64,000 bases of DNA, taken from Brevipalpus yothersi. Its lineage: Eukaryota > Arthropoda > Arachnida > Trombidiformes > Tenuipalpidae. Positions 24,507 through 34,317 of this stretch are shown here, piece after piece. Within the stretch, counting starts at the first letter, position 1; every line of letters starts with the position of its first letter. The DNA lies in contig QZCP01000235.1 in NCBI GenBank assembly GCA_003956705.1, positions 150,702 through 214,701 on the forward strand. Reading direction: 5' to 3'. The notes beneath the pieces are model-generated. The model was given only the letters and a program-made list of their open reading frames with translations. It did not search any database and was not told the origin of the DNA. The position numbers and the translations under genes are program-made.

Positions 24507-26019
24507 TCTCTTCGGAATGAGGAAGAAATCTTTTCTCTCTTTCTCCAAGCCAACCGATTAAGAGTAATCATCTCATGATTTTCGTGAACATCGCTCTGAT
24601 AACTGATTCAATAGATGATCTGAGAATGTGTATTGAATTTCGATTCCATAATATGTGCAAGGTCAAGTTTTGTTAGCTAAGCCTAATGAATTCTTCTTTC
24701 TCTCGTTCTCTCAATTAATTTCAACCTTTTCATTGTCTCATTTTACAAATCTACCAAACCACAATCAGCCATAATAATTAGGAGAGCTCCATATATTGAG
24801 TGTTGTAAGTGTATGCATGTATACTGTAATGATCGAAAAGTGTTGAAGGAGAGGAAAAAATTTGTTCAGGTTCATGAAAAAAGAGAAAGTGAATACATTC
24901 AGGATCAAAGGCCTCAAAATGAACGCATATTTCACCATCATTTCCACCAGAATGGTGTTGAATATAAATATATGAATTTTCTGCAAGTACATGTATATGA
25001 GGCACTTAACAACTTTTTGGCTGGAATCCGAAATGATGAACAATAAACCCGAATAATACAAAAGCTCATAAATCATCACCCTGGTTGTACAATCAAACTT
25101 GAGCACAAGATTATTTTCCTAAAACTTTCTCTCTCATTAAATGTCAACCTAAATGAAAATTAGTCGAAATGAGCTACATTTAGACACTAGAGAAGGCACT
25201 TGCTATTGAGCCTCAAATATGACACCTCTTCTTTGGCAATATAAAGAGGGAAAGTGTGAGAGAAGGGCTCAAAGGATTGAAGCAATTACCAAACTTTTAT
25301 CAAATATTTGAATCATGTTTCATTCCATCTTGTGGTTTGCCTTAAGTGTGTGGACAGATTTTGTGATCCATATCTCAGTGAGAACGGAAACTATCAAATA
25401 TCAAGATTAGATTGGTATGAAACACTCTCTCTTACTATGGACTTTGAGGAAGAAAGTGAGATACTTTTTTTTGCTGCCATTTCCGGACTTAATTCAGAGA
25501 GAAAAAAATATTTCGGTAAGCTTTTTGTGATAATAAGGAAGTAAAAAACATTCTAGAAATCAATTTCTCTTCCAATGATTACAGTTTACTCACGTGTAGA
25601 CGAGGAAAGAAAGGAGATAAGTTGTTTCTCTTGAAAACAATAACCGTTATCATGAGAGTACATTCCTATTCTACTCTCTCTCTCTCTCTCTTTCTCTCTC
25701 AAGGTTTTTCCATACAATAAGCGAAAAGATGAATTGAATATTTGATTGGTTTACAGCTTAATATGGTGACAATGATAAACTTAAAATCGCATGTCGGTGA
25801 GATTAAATGGAAAGGAGAAAAGATTGACAGTATATATGAGCAACTGAGTACACTGAATTCGTTTCGATGCCGAAAGTTGGACACATCTTTTGATTCGAAG
25901 TCAACAGTATGAATATTGATATTGATTATTATTGAAACAGATCGAATTGAATTGGAAAAGAGTGAATTTCAATAGGAATTTCATGATCAACATTTTCGAG
26001 CGACTACAATCGCTATTGT

Positions 26020-26020
<1 letters not shown>

Positions 26021-26061
<41 letters not shown>
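26021..26061. repeat. (GA)n microsatellite
   Basis: About 20 uninterrupted units. Confidence 0.95.
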
Positions 26062-26065
<4 letters not shown>

Positions 26066-27189
26066 ATCAAAATTGAGCTCGATTGGGTTACATGAGAAAG
26101 TGGAGCCAAAATGATGGTTTGAAGAATTATGCGGAAATAGATTGAATTCTGGGAAACCTTTTATTTGACAATCAAATGTGTCAAGCGGCTACGGCTGTGA
26201 ATGGTCAAAATTTGATGGATAAAAATGGACAAGCCTTTGTATGAGTGGACATAGTTGGGCCTAAAGTGGACTAAAGTGATCTTGTGAGTGGCAGCTTGTG
26301 TTGCCTTAACTAAGCTGACATTTGAATGGATTAAATCATGGTAGGATCTCTCGGAGTGAGAGAGGTCAAAGTTGAAGGGTTGAATTTGAGCAGGATGAGT
26401 TGATCAGGCTTACCATCGGCAGGAAGCTATCTGATGGGTAGATCTCTATGAAATCAAATGATGTTTGATCATAATTTATGGATTGTCAACATAAGAACTT
26501 GGATCAAATATTCTATCAAGATAACCGATGAATAAATATTGATAACAGCGATCGTGAAACATTCGATTTGGCAGGCATTTGAGAGCAGATAAATTTTCAA
26601 TTTTCTTCAAAAAACTATGGCCACAAAATTCGTAAAATGTCATGATCCCACAATCGATGTGGGCTGTTTTTGGAGGTGAATTTTTTTATGAAATTCGATC
26701 ACCTCAAGTTCTAATTCTAATCTTTCAGAGCTGATGAGAAGCCCTTCTCCAGATTCATGATGGTCTTTCCGAATTATTGATCCTGTCTGAATCTATTAAC
26801 TGAGAATTTTTTTCCTCATCACTCAAAACATCAATCACTGAAACTGAGAAAAAATCAATTTTTTCAATTCTTTTACTTTTTGACTCCTATCTAATATAAA
26901 GAATTTCATCTAATAAAAAATTCATATTTTTCTATTTTTCATAGACACAAGTCGTTTGAGTCTATAAATTTCAACGAGAAAAAAATACACCATTTGACAT
27001 TTTGCTTCACACCAATCGAATATTTTGTAGGACTTGGTTCGAATTGAAAAAAATTCCACCTCTTTTCAACTTCATCTTCCATTCAAGCAATTCTCTGGAA
27101 GCTGATTTGTGGCTTCCTTTTCCCAAGAATCGGAATGTTTTGGAAGCCTTTCTAGTAGTAGTTGTAATTTTCTTTGGAACAAAAATTTT

Positions 27190-27305
27190 ACCCATGAAAA
27201 CACGCTTGGTCGACTTCAAAACGCGCCTACCAGCTTGACAGTAATTTTTCTTTCTCCCATGAAATGTCTAAAATTCGTGCTCAGAAGAAATAAACAAAAT
27301 CTCAA
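27190..27305. repeat. Dispersed repeat family 2, copy A (degenerate)
   Basis: Resembles 30465-30590. The best-preserved core is GACAGTAATTT followed by TCTTTCTCCCA and GAAA, with a shared AGAAGA/TAAACAAA block about 30 bp later. Identity is moderate and gaps are needed. Confidence 0.55.
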
Positions 27306-27832
27306 TATCCAAAGTGTATGAACTGAATCAGGATTCTTCCTCAATGTTTTACTTTCCTCTTCTCTGAATAATTGAAGCGCAAAAGCGTGTTTGTGTGTGT
27401 ATGTGTAGGCAGCCTAGTAAATGAATCAAATTTTATGTGTCTAAGATGACATGTAAAGTAGATTTCGTTCGGTTATGTTTGATTTATTGTCTATAACAGA
27501 CCATGCAAAAGTTCCAATCGTGAAGTAAAGTGATTCGAATTCAAAATCGTAAAAAGGTGAAGAGAGATGAGTCGTGAATAATGGGATAAACAAGTGAACT
27601 TGAATAATTCGATTTGTTTAGTCGAATTTTGTCAAATTCTTTCGCGAAATATTGTGCAGTTACACAAGGATGACTAGATCAACAGCAACTCCTTCCCAAT
27701 CAATTCAAAAATTCGTTTTGGAAATAAGCGAAAGATAACATCCTTTGCTGAGATTAAGGCATTTCAATTCGATTTATAAGCCACTCATTTTCGATCGAAT
27801 CATGATGATTTTCAGCATACCATTCATTTTGA

Positions 27833-28984
27833 TCACAAAACGGGAAGTTTCAAAAATTCATCCAAATTTCGTAGATCCAAATTGATACAACATTTACACT
27901 GGCCACCAGAGCTTCGTGAACACGTGAAAAAGTATCGAGAATGTCCTTCGAAAAGTTTCAAAAAATCGTTCGAACAATCGTAACTGCCACACAGACCACC
28001 GTTAAGTTGATAATTTTGATCCCTTGAACCCAGACTTGAACCACGATTTGAGCCATATGAATTGTAGCTTGGCCTAAAATCAGAGCCAGCAGCACTTCGA
28101 CCAGTTGAGAACAATTCAAATTCATATTTCAATCGATCGGAAGATGATAGTGTGTTGTTGAAACAACAATCACACTTATTGGTATTGCCAATTTTAACAC
28201 AGCTCATAATGTTGGATGGCATTTTCTTGATATTTTTAACTTCTGGCCCATTACAATCATATTGGGAACAATCTGAGGAAGAAAAATGTGATCTTCTCCG
28301 GTCATCGGAAGTGGTTGATGGATCATTACCGGAAGATTTACCATTTGAATGGAAAAATGGTAACTCAAATGAGGGTGAATCAAAGCGATCATGTGAATCG
28401 GAGAAAGTGTCAAATGAGCCGATATCAAAATGATCTGGTGTCTGATTGCGATCTGATTTATCCTTCAATCGTTTCAAATCTTTCACTAAGCTGCTTATGT
28501 CTTCATTTTTGAGACGAGTATTTACGCAGCATCGACACTGTATTCCATAATCAAAACATTCAGCATTCGGATTGGATAGTGAACGAATAGCTTTCACCTG
28601 ATAATCATCACAGTCCAGAGTTTTGCATGATTTTCCGGTTGCAGGAAGTAGCTGGAAAGATATCTCTTGATTCAATTCTCTCAACTCTTTGGTGGACAAA
28701 GTTCTTCTCAGGCAACATCGACATGGTGATGTTTCATCGTAACACTGGACACGATCGGTGATCTCTTTCAACACCCGAATAGTATCAGATGAACATAAAC
28801 TTGTATAACATGAATTATCTCCAAAAATTTTACTCTTCACTGGCTGCTGATGGGGCTGATGATCATCATCCCAAAAAGTATCATCATAAGGAGCAGCAGC
28901 AATTATTGATGTACTTATACAGAGAACAAAAATGATAAGAGTCTTATAATGAACATTGAACGAATTAATAGCAATCCATCTCAT
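27833..28984 (-). CDS. Secreted protein with four six-cysteine CxCC repeats
   Basis: I do not recognise the family. The frame encodes 383 residues from the ATG at 28984, chosen because it places a clear signal peptide (TLIIFVLCISTSIIAAA) at the N-terminus; the frame is open further upstream without a better start. Four repeats share C-x4-C-x(16-17)-C-x(6-8)-C-x-C-C at residues 59-91, 120-153, 239-274 and 332-366, each followed by about three residues, a Leu and an acidic helix-like stretch. Twenty-four cysteines, all inside the repeats, suggest three disulfides per module. The linkers are polar, rich in Ser, Asp and Gly, and probably unstructured. The conserved second tetrad (YTSL, KTLD, SQYD, GSYD) is degenerate. 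There are no membrane segments after the leader, so the product should be extracellular. A structural, cuticle-related or effector role is possible, but nothing in the sequence decides it. Confidence 0.8.
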   Translation of the reverse strand: MRWIAINSFNVHYKTLIIFVLCISTSIIAAAPYDDTFWDDDHQPHQQPVKSKIFGDNSCYTSLCSSDTIRVLKEITDRVQCYDETSPCRCCLRRTLSTKELRELNQEISFQLLPATGKSCKTLDCDDYQVKAIRSLSNPNAECFDYGIQCRCCVNTRLKNEDISSLVKDLKRLKDKSDRNQTPDHFDIGSFDTFSDSHDRFDSPSFELPFFHSNGKSSGNDPSTTSDDRRRSHFSSSDCSQYDCNGPEVKNIKKMPSNIMSCVKIGNTNKCDCCFNNTLSSSDRLKYEFELFSTGRSAAGSDFRPSYNSYGSNRGSSLGSRDQNYQLNGGLCGSYDCSNDFLKLFEGHSRYFFTCSRSSGGQCKCCINLDLRNLDEFLKLPVL

Positions 28985-30041
28985 GATGGTGGAATCAGTT
29001 GGAATGAAATAAGTTTGATTAATTCTGTGGATACTCAGCATGGTGTCCTTCATGTTGAGGCTCTTCAACATCACTAGATTAACAAGAGGACACTTTTGAT
29101 GACCAATTTTGCAACTTCTGTTGTTGTACAAATGACAATCTTTCTCTCTTCATTTGATTGTGAATAGAGAGAGAAAGAAAAAAATTCTCTTCTTCAACTT
29201 TTTGAATATCAAACAACTTTTACTATTCTCACAATCACAAACTTGCTTGTCCACCACACAAAAGTGTCCACTCTTGTGATCACAATTAGTATGCATGACA
29301 ATGCACTTGAAATTGTCGAAAATTATTATCAGAACCTTGAATGGGAAAGATTAAGAGACGAGACTCGCTTCTTCAGATGCATCATCATTCAAGCAAGTGA
29401 CAAACAGTTTTTTCCCTCATTTTTCATGGCTTCCTTAATCATGCTTGATTCGATTCTATCATCATAACAAGCGTGGTTATATCTTTCTTTATCATTCTTT
29501 TTTTCAACATTTGACCAGTCAAAAAATGTCCCCAAGCTAAACTGTGTGTTGTAATAGTTGGGCGAATAATTATTCTCAGAGAGAATAGAAAGAATTTGCT
29601 CTCTGTATTATTACTATCAACTATCTGATCGAAAGGCAGTTTCACTTCGTTTGGAAAGATTATTTCCTCAAATTACTTTCATTCCAGTTGAGCTCACTTT
29701 ATTCCAGTCATGCTAGCCATCAGCATCGATATATGCATACATGTATGTACGGTAACGATGAGTAGTCAATACAGAACTGTAAGGAATGCAACAAGTTCTC
29801 TAGTTTGTTCCTCTGAATGGTCAATCAAATTAGGTTACAGTTGAGTTAGAGTACTTCCTTGCGACACTGAATGTCGTCCATCAACGCAAAGCTCTTCTCA
29901 AAGCTCGTTAAGAGATGAGCCAAATCATCACTATGCCAGTGTGTGGATGCTGAGGAGAAAGATGAGAAAAAAAAGAGGATGTTGCAAATGGAGTTGGACG
30001 GAAATGGGTATGATTAGCATACAAATCCTTCTTTCACCCCT

Positions 30042-30043
<2 letters not shown>

Positions 30044-30091
<48 letters not shown>
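30044..30091. repeat. (GA)n microsatellite
   Basis: About 24 units. Confidence 0.95.
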
Positions 30092-30094
<3 letters not shown>

Positions 30095-30464
30095 AAAGCA
30101 GAGAAAAGCATCCAAATCAAGATTAACGATCGATGCCCTGAATTTTGAGAGAGATGCTCAGGCACAGTCGGAATTCAAATCGGAATCAAGATAACCAAAA
30201 GTTCCATTCATTTACTCCATTTTTCACACTTTTCACATGAATTTAAGCTTTTTAGCGGCCTCTTTCGATCTTGATTAAAGTATAAACTAGACTTTTTTCA
30301 ACTCTCTCACATGACGTGACAAATTATTGTTTCCCACTTTTGCTCATGTGGAACACTTTTTCGCGTTTCGGAGAGTTTCTGAGAATGATTTTTTTTAGAA
30401 TTTCAGAACAATTTTTGGGAAGCCATTTAAGCCAATTTTCTTTCAAACACAAGGAATGTCATAA

Positions 30465-30590
30465 GAATTTAAACTCACGAAAACATACTCGGTGAAGCTG
30501 CAAAGCTATCAATTGTTAGACAGTAATTTCTCTTTCTCCCACGAAAACTGCTGCTCTTGGAGAAAAAGAAGATAAACAAAAATTTTCTCT
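30465..30590. repeat. Dispersed repeat family 2, copy B (degenerate)
   Basis: Counterpart of 27190-27305, same orientation, sharing the GACAGTAATTT core and flanking blocks. Confidence 0.55.
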
Positions 30591-30710
30591 CGAAGAATCA
30601 GAAAGATTGGAATTTTTGTCAAAGCAATTTACGATTTTCCCAGTAAAATAAGAACATCGGAGGATGGAGGCAAGATTTTCAAATATTAATCAAGTAGAAA
30701 GCGTAGAGAG

Positions 30711-30775
30711 AGTCCTCGAAGTAAATCAATCAGAAATTGTTTCTACATCCCGAAAATCGAAGAATAAGAAAAATA
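30711..30775. repeat. Dispersed repeat family 1, copy B
   Basis: Counterpart of 23851-23915 in the same orientation. It ends 43 bp before the CPOX stop codon region, probably inside or next to the CPOX 3' untranslated region. Confidence 0.8.
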
Positions 30776-30817
30776 AGTGTAATGTATAATACATAATCAT
30801 AAAAGTTTATAGAAATC

Positions 30818-31995
30818 TCATTCCAATGGAATCCAATCTTTTGGTGTTCTTAAAATTTCCAAAAGTTTCTCTTCGTCAGCTTTCGGCTGATACTGATATT
30901 CCCATCTAGCTTCAAGAGGAAGCGACATCAAAATGCTCTCGATACGAGCTCCAGGAGTGTTGAATCCAAACTTTGTTCCTCTATCATACACTAGATTGAA
31001 CTCAACATATCTGATGAGAGATGCAATATTAACGTATCAGTAATCAGTGAAAAAGAAGCTCACATATCATACCTTCCTCTCCTGATCAATTGCCATCTTC
31101 TTTCATCATCGGTGTAACTTTTGGTATAATGTTTTTCAACCAAAGGAATGTAACATGGAATGATGGCATCAGCACAACTGGATATAAATTGAAATACTGA
31201 CTCAAGATCAGGCTTGATCAAATCATCAAAAAAAATTCCACCAACACCTCGATGCTCTTTACGAATAGGAATGACAAAATAATTGTCACATTCTTGCTTG
31301 AATAAGCGATAATAACTGGTATCATGACTGTCACATGCTTCCTTCTGATATCGATGGAAATGAACAAAATCTTCCTCATTATACTTGTATGGTGTTAAAT
31401 CAGTTCCACCGCCGAACCACCATTCAGGTCCCTTGAAAACAAGGGAGAGAGAAGAAGAAGAGATATAATTTAGAAAAATTATTTACATTCAATTTGAGTG
31501 CCAATATTAACTAACCTTTTTCCCTTTCACCTCAAAGTATCTGAAATTGAAGTGAAATGTTGGCACATAAGGATTTCGAGGATGAATAACAGTACTGATA
31601 CCGGCGGCAAAGAATGGTAGGGATTGAGTTTCATCTATATCTAGATGAGCATGATTTTTTTTCATTTGAACAACCGCTTTTTTCGACAAAATTCCATGAA
31701 CAACCGATATATTGACACCAGCTTTTTCGAAAACTTTTCCATCCTGCAATACACAGCTTATACCTCCTCCTCCTTGTGATCTAAGCCATCTATCTGGTTT
31801 GAATCGAGGTCCACTCGGATCGACTTGCTTTTCAAAATATTCCAGAGCATCACACAATTTTTTCTGGTGACGAAGAATGAAAATTTCGAAAATGTGTTTA
31901 ATATTAGTCGGATCACTCAAAAGGACAGATGCTTCAGTGATCGGGCTTGCCATAAAAAGTCGATTATCAATTTGAGATGGTGTCAAAGGTTTCAT
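30818..31995 (-). CDS. CPOX: Coproporphyrinogen-III oxidase
   Basis: CPOX performs the oxygen-dependent decarboxylation of coproporphyrinogen III to protoporphyrinogen IX, the antepenultimate step of haem synthesis, in the mitochondrial intermembrane space. Three exons join in phase: 31995-31516, 31431-31073 and 31010-30818, with introns of 84 and 62 bp, giving 343 residues, close to the mature animal enzyme. Conserved blocks include GGGGISCVLQDGKVFEKAGV, the HPRNPYVPTFHFNFRYFEV block, EWWFGGGTDLTPY, HRGVGGIFFDDL, and YVEFNLVYDRGTKFGFNTPG near the C-terminus. The ATG at 31995 gives no obvious mitochondrial presequence, so either an upstream exon is missed or targeting is atypical. The frame upstream is open without another ATG. 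It is divergent from the PPSY membrane-protein gene, with starts 987 bp apart. Confidence 0.97.
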
Positions 31996-32981
31996 TTTTA
32001 TATGATTATAGTTTTGTTTTGCCCACAAAATACAGCAACAAAATGATAATTTTTTTTCCTCTCAACAATCACAAACATATTCACCCACAATTTGAAAACA
32101 AATTGCAACAATTGAAAATCAAGCAGATGATTTGAACAGTGGTTCTTATTGCTTGTCAGTCAGCCCAATTCATAGGCTTAAGCTTTCCGCAAAATCTTAA
32201 CTTTTTGGCTGAGACTTTTAAGATGAAGGGCGTATGCGCAACATATTCGAACTTATCGAACATGGATTAGATCATCAGTTTGTTTGTTTAGATCTTTATT
32301 CGATGATCAATTGATAATTGTGAACATAGTATACGCTTCGAAGGTAATCAAATTGAATACTCAAAAATTTACTTGGAAAACAGTTATGTTTTGCTGTGAG
32401 AAAGTGGATGCAATATGCTTATGTTCAGCTTGATTTCTGGTAATTTTTCGGAAATTCATCGATTTTCTGTGGATAGCCATCATTGTTGATGAGTGATGAA
32501 TATTTGTGGAATGGAGATGTAAGGTGTATTTAAAAGGTGTACAATTAAAAGTCACCAAAACACATTGAATTGTAATGGATTGTCATGGATATGGATATGT
32601 TGCACAAGGTTTATCTAGCAGCTGTTGAATTTTATTTATTTACGCTTGTTTGACCTTATTAAGTATCAATTCCATTGTTGACATTGAAATCATCATCGAG
32701 GATTCAGGTTAATCTCATAGACCCTGGAATGGCTTCCCTGAATCAAGTTCATAGCTGCTCCAACTGAATCATTCATGCAGAAACTTTTCTACTATGGAAT
32801 CTTTCAGCATATTTGAGAAAAACTGTTCAAAATATAGAATTTTGAATCATCTCAATTTGATTATGAACAATGTAGAACATTTCATCACACTCAGTATTCT
32901 CAAGGCTATTCTTCATCTCTCTTGAAATTGTGACTAACTTCTAGATTGAAAAACTATCCAGTTCTTCCACCATTCCTTGAA
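31996..32981. other. Shared intergenic region between divergent CPOX and PPSY genes
   Basis: No gene. It separates two divergent starts and should hold both promoters. A minus-strand frame at 32361-32558 has no recognisable product. Confidence 0.5.
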
Positions 32982-33815
32982 ATGGACCAAATAAGTTGGA
33001 TAAATTGCATTTTGTCAATACTCTTGGTGATCAACAGCTTAATCGATGAAAGTTTGGCTCAAAGATCTCGATTAGATGAACTCTTTCTTTCTGGACGTGA
33101 TCATCCACCAATATGTACTGACATCATACCATGTGGTGATCTCAATGCGTTCTGTAAGCCAACACCAAATCCTGCTATAAGTTTCTGCCAGTGTAGACCA
33201 AATTATCGATATGGTCCAGATCAAGACAAGTGTATCAAGTTGGCGGAAATAGGGCAACCTTGTGATCACAGTGATGAGTGTAAAATTTGGGATGAAAATT
33301 CGATTTGTGATCTCAGCCAATGGATGTTGAATAGAACATCAATTTGTGCTTGTAAATCGAAATACATCTATGATCCGATGATCGGCCAATGTATTCGATC
33401 TAGTGCCAAAGCGAAGGATCGATTTACCACTATGGTCAAAATGATTTTGATTGGAATCGGATTTTTTATGATCAGCAGTCTGTTGACATGCTTTCTGATT
33501 CGAAGATTTACCGCATTCAATGATCAACACAGAATGAGTCGTGATTCTCACATATTTTTCTCTTCACCTGATTTTCATCATCACCATTCTGATGTGAGTG
33601 GCAATTATTGTACAGATTATGCTTTTGCCACAGATGAACCTCCTCTGTTGGCGATTGAGGAGGATAAGCCACCCTCTTATGAGGATGCGGTTTCCGGAAG
33701 TTCTTATTATCAAAAGCATAATCAACCCCCATTGAATCAAAGACATGATACGGTTGTTTCCATACCTTCGAGTCATCCAAGAACAACAACAACTTCTGAT
33801 GTGAATTTTGTATAA
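32982..33815 (+). CDS. Single-pass membrane protein with Cys-rich ectodomain and PPSY motif
   Basis: I do not recognise a named family. The product is 277 residues. Residues 1-27 form a signal peptide (INCILSILLVINSL core). Residues 40-140 are cysteine-rich, with the spacing of EB/EGF-like modules: two blocks, CGDLNAFCKP...FCQC and GQPCDHSDEC...CAC, each followed by a YxYDP-type segment and a final Cys. A membrane helix lies at about 153-173, flanked by RR. The cytoplasmic tail of about 105 residues has a poly-His run, an acidic patch and PPSY (230-233) in the context DKPPSYEDAV, a classical WW-domain ligand as used by NEDD4-type ubiquitin ligases. A type I receptor-like or adaptor protein is likely. 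The start is the first ATG before the signal peptide. The upstream frame opens only with non-ATG codons. Confidence 0.82.
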   Translation: MDQISWINCILSILLVINSLIDESLAQRSRLDELFLSGRDHPPICTDIIPCGDLNAFCKPTPNPAISFCQCRPNYRYGPDQDKCIKLAEIGQPCDHSDECKIWDENSICDLSQWMLNRTSICACKSKYIYDPMIGQCIRSSAKAKDRFTTMVKMILIGIGFFMISSLLTCFLIRRFTAFNDQHRMSRDSHIFFSSPDFHHHHSDVSGNYCTDYAFATDEPPLLAIEEDKPPSYEDAVSGSSYYQKHNQPPLNQRHDTVVSIPSSHPRTTTTSDVNFV

Positions 33816-33918
33816 GAATGGAAACAAATTTCAGATCTCAGTTCATTTCATCACCAGGATGAAGGAAAAAATGCTCATCTAAACTTGTATATGAATGTTA
33901 TCATCCATACATTGTGTA

Positions 33919-33924
33919 AATAAA
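33919..33924 (+). terminator. Poly(A) signal of the PPSY membrane-protein gene
   Basis: AATAAA lies 104 bp after the stop codon. Confidence 0.7.
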
Positions 33925-34200
33925 ACATACCTTAATGCACAATAACGATCATGGCTTGAGTTTATTTTGGCCTGCCTCGTTTGCGTCATCAAATCATTTA
34001 CTATGGAAACTAATTAAGAGCTAGAAAGTCACTCAATTATTACTATGAGAATCGAGGCTTGGTTATGAAATGGATAGAAGAGTGATAAAGGGAATTCTTG
34101 AGTACACCAGCTTTCTACGCAGTACGATCGATTGAAAACAGGAGACCATGTAATTTCTTTCAGATTTAGAGCAATCAAACGAGAATTTTTTTCATCCTCA

Positions 34201-34221
34201 TTTATTTGACTAGAGTTTATT
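34201..34221 (-). terminator. Possible poly(A) signals of COG4
   Basis: On the minus strand AATAAA occurs at 34201-34206 and 34216-34221, about 100 bp after the COG4 stop. The convergent gene's signal is 280 bp away. Confidence 0.5.
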
Positions 34222-34317
34222 GGATAGGTGAAATAATGAAGTGGGATTGGTAACAAGGACATTGAGATACAAAAAAATATAAACTCTACAAAAATAAATA
34301 ATCCATACCAAGATGTA

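Larger units (their letters stand above)
28985..30817. other. Intergenic stretch between the CxCC gene and CPOX
   Basis: No supported gene. It contains a GA tract (30044-30091) and copies of both dispersed repeat families (about 30465-30590 and 30711-30775). Confidence 0.6.

Noticed and set aside
33072..33827. Several minus-strand frames of 70-91 codons over the PPSY membrane-protein gene
   Set aside because: They are shadows of the plus-strand coding sequence and have no domain content.
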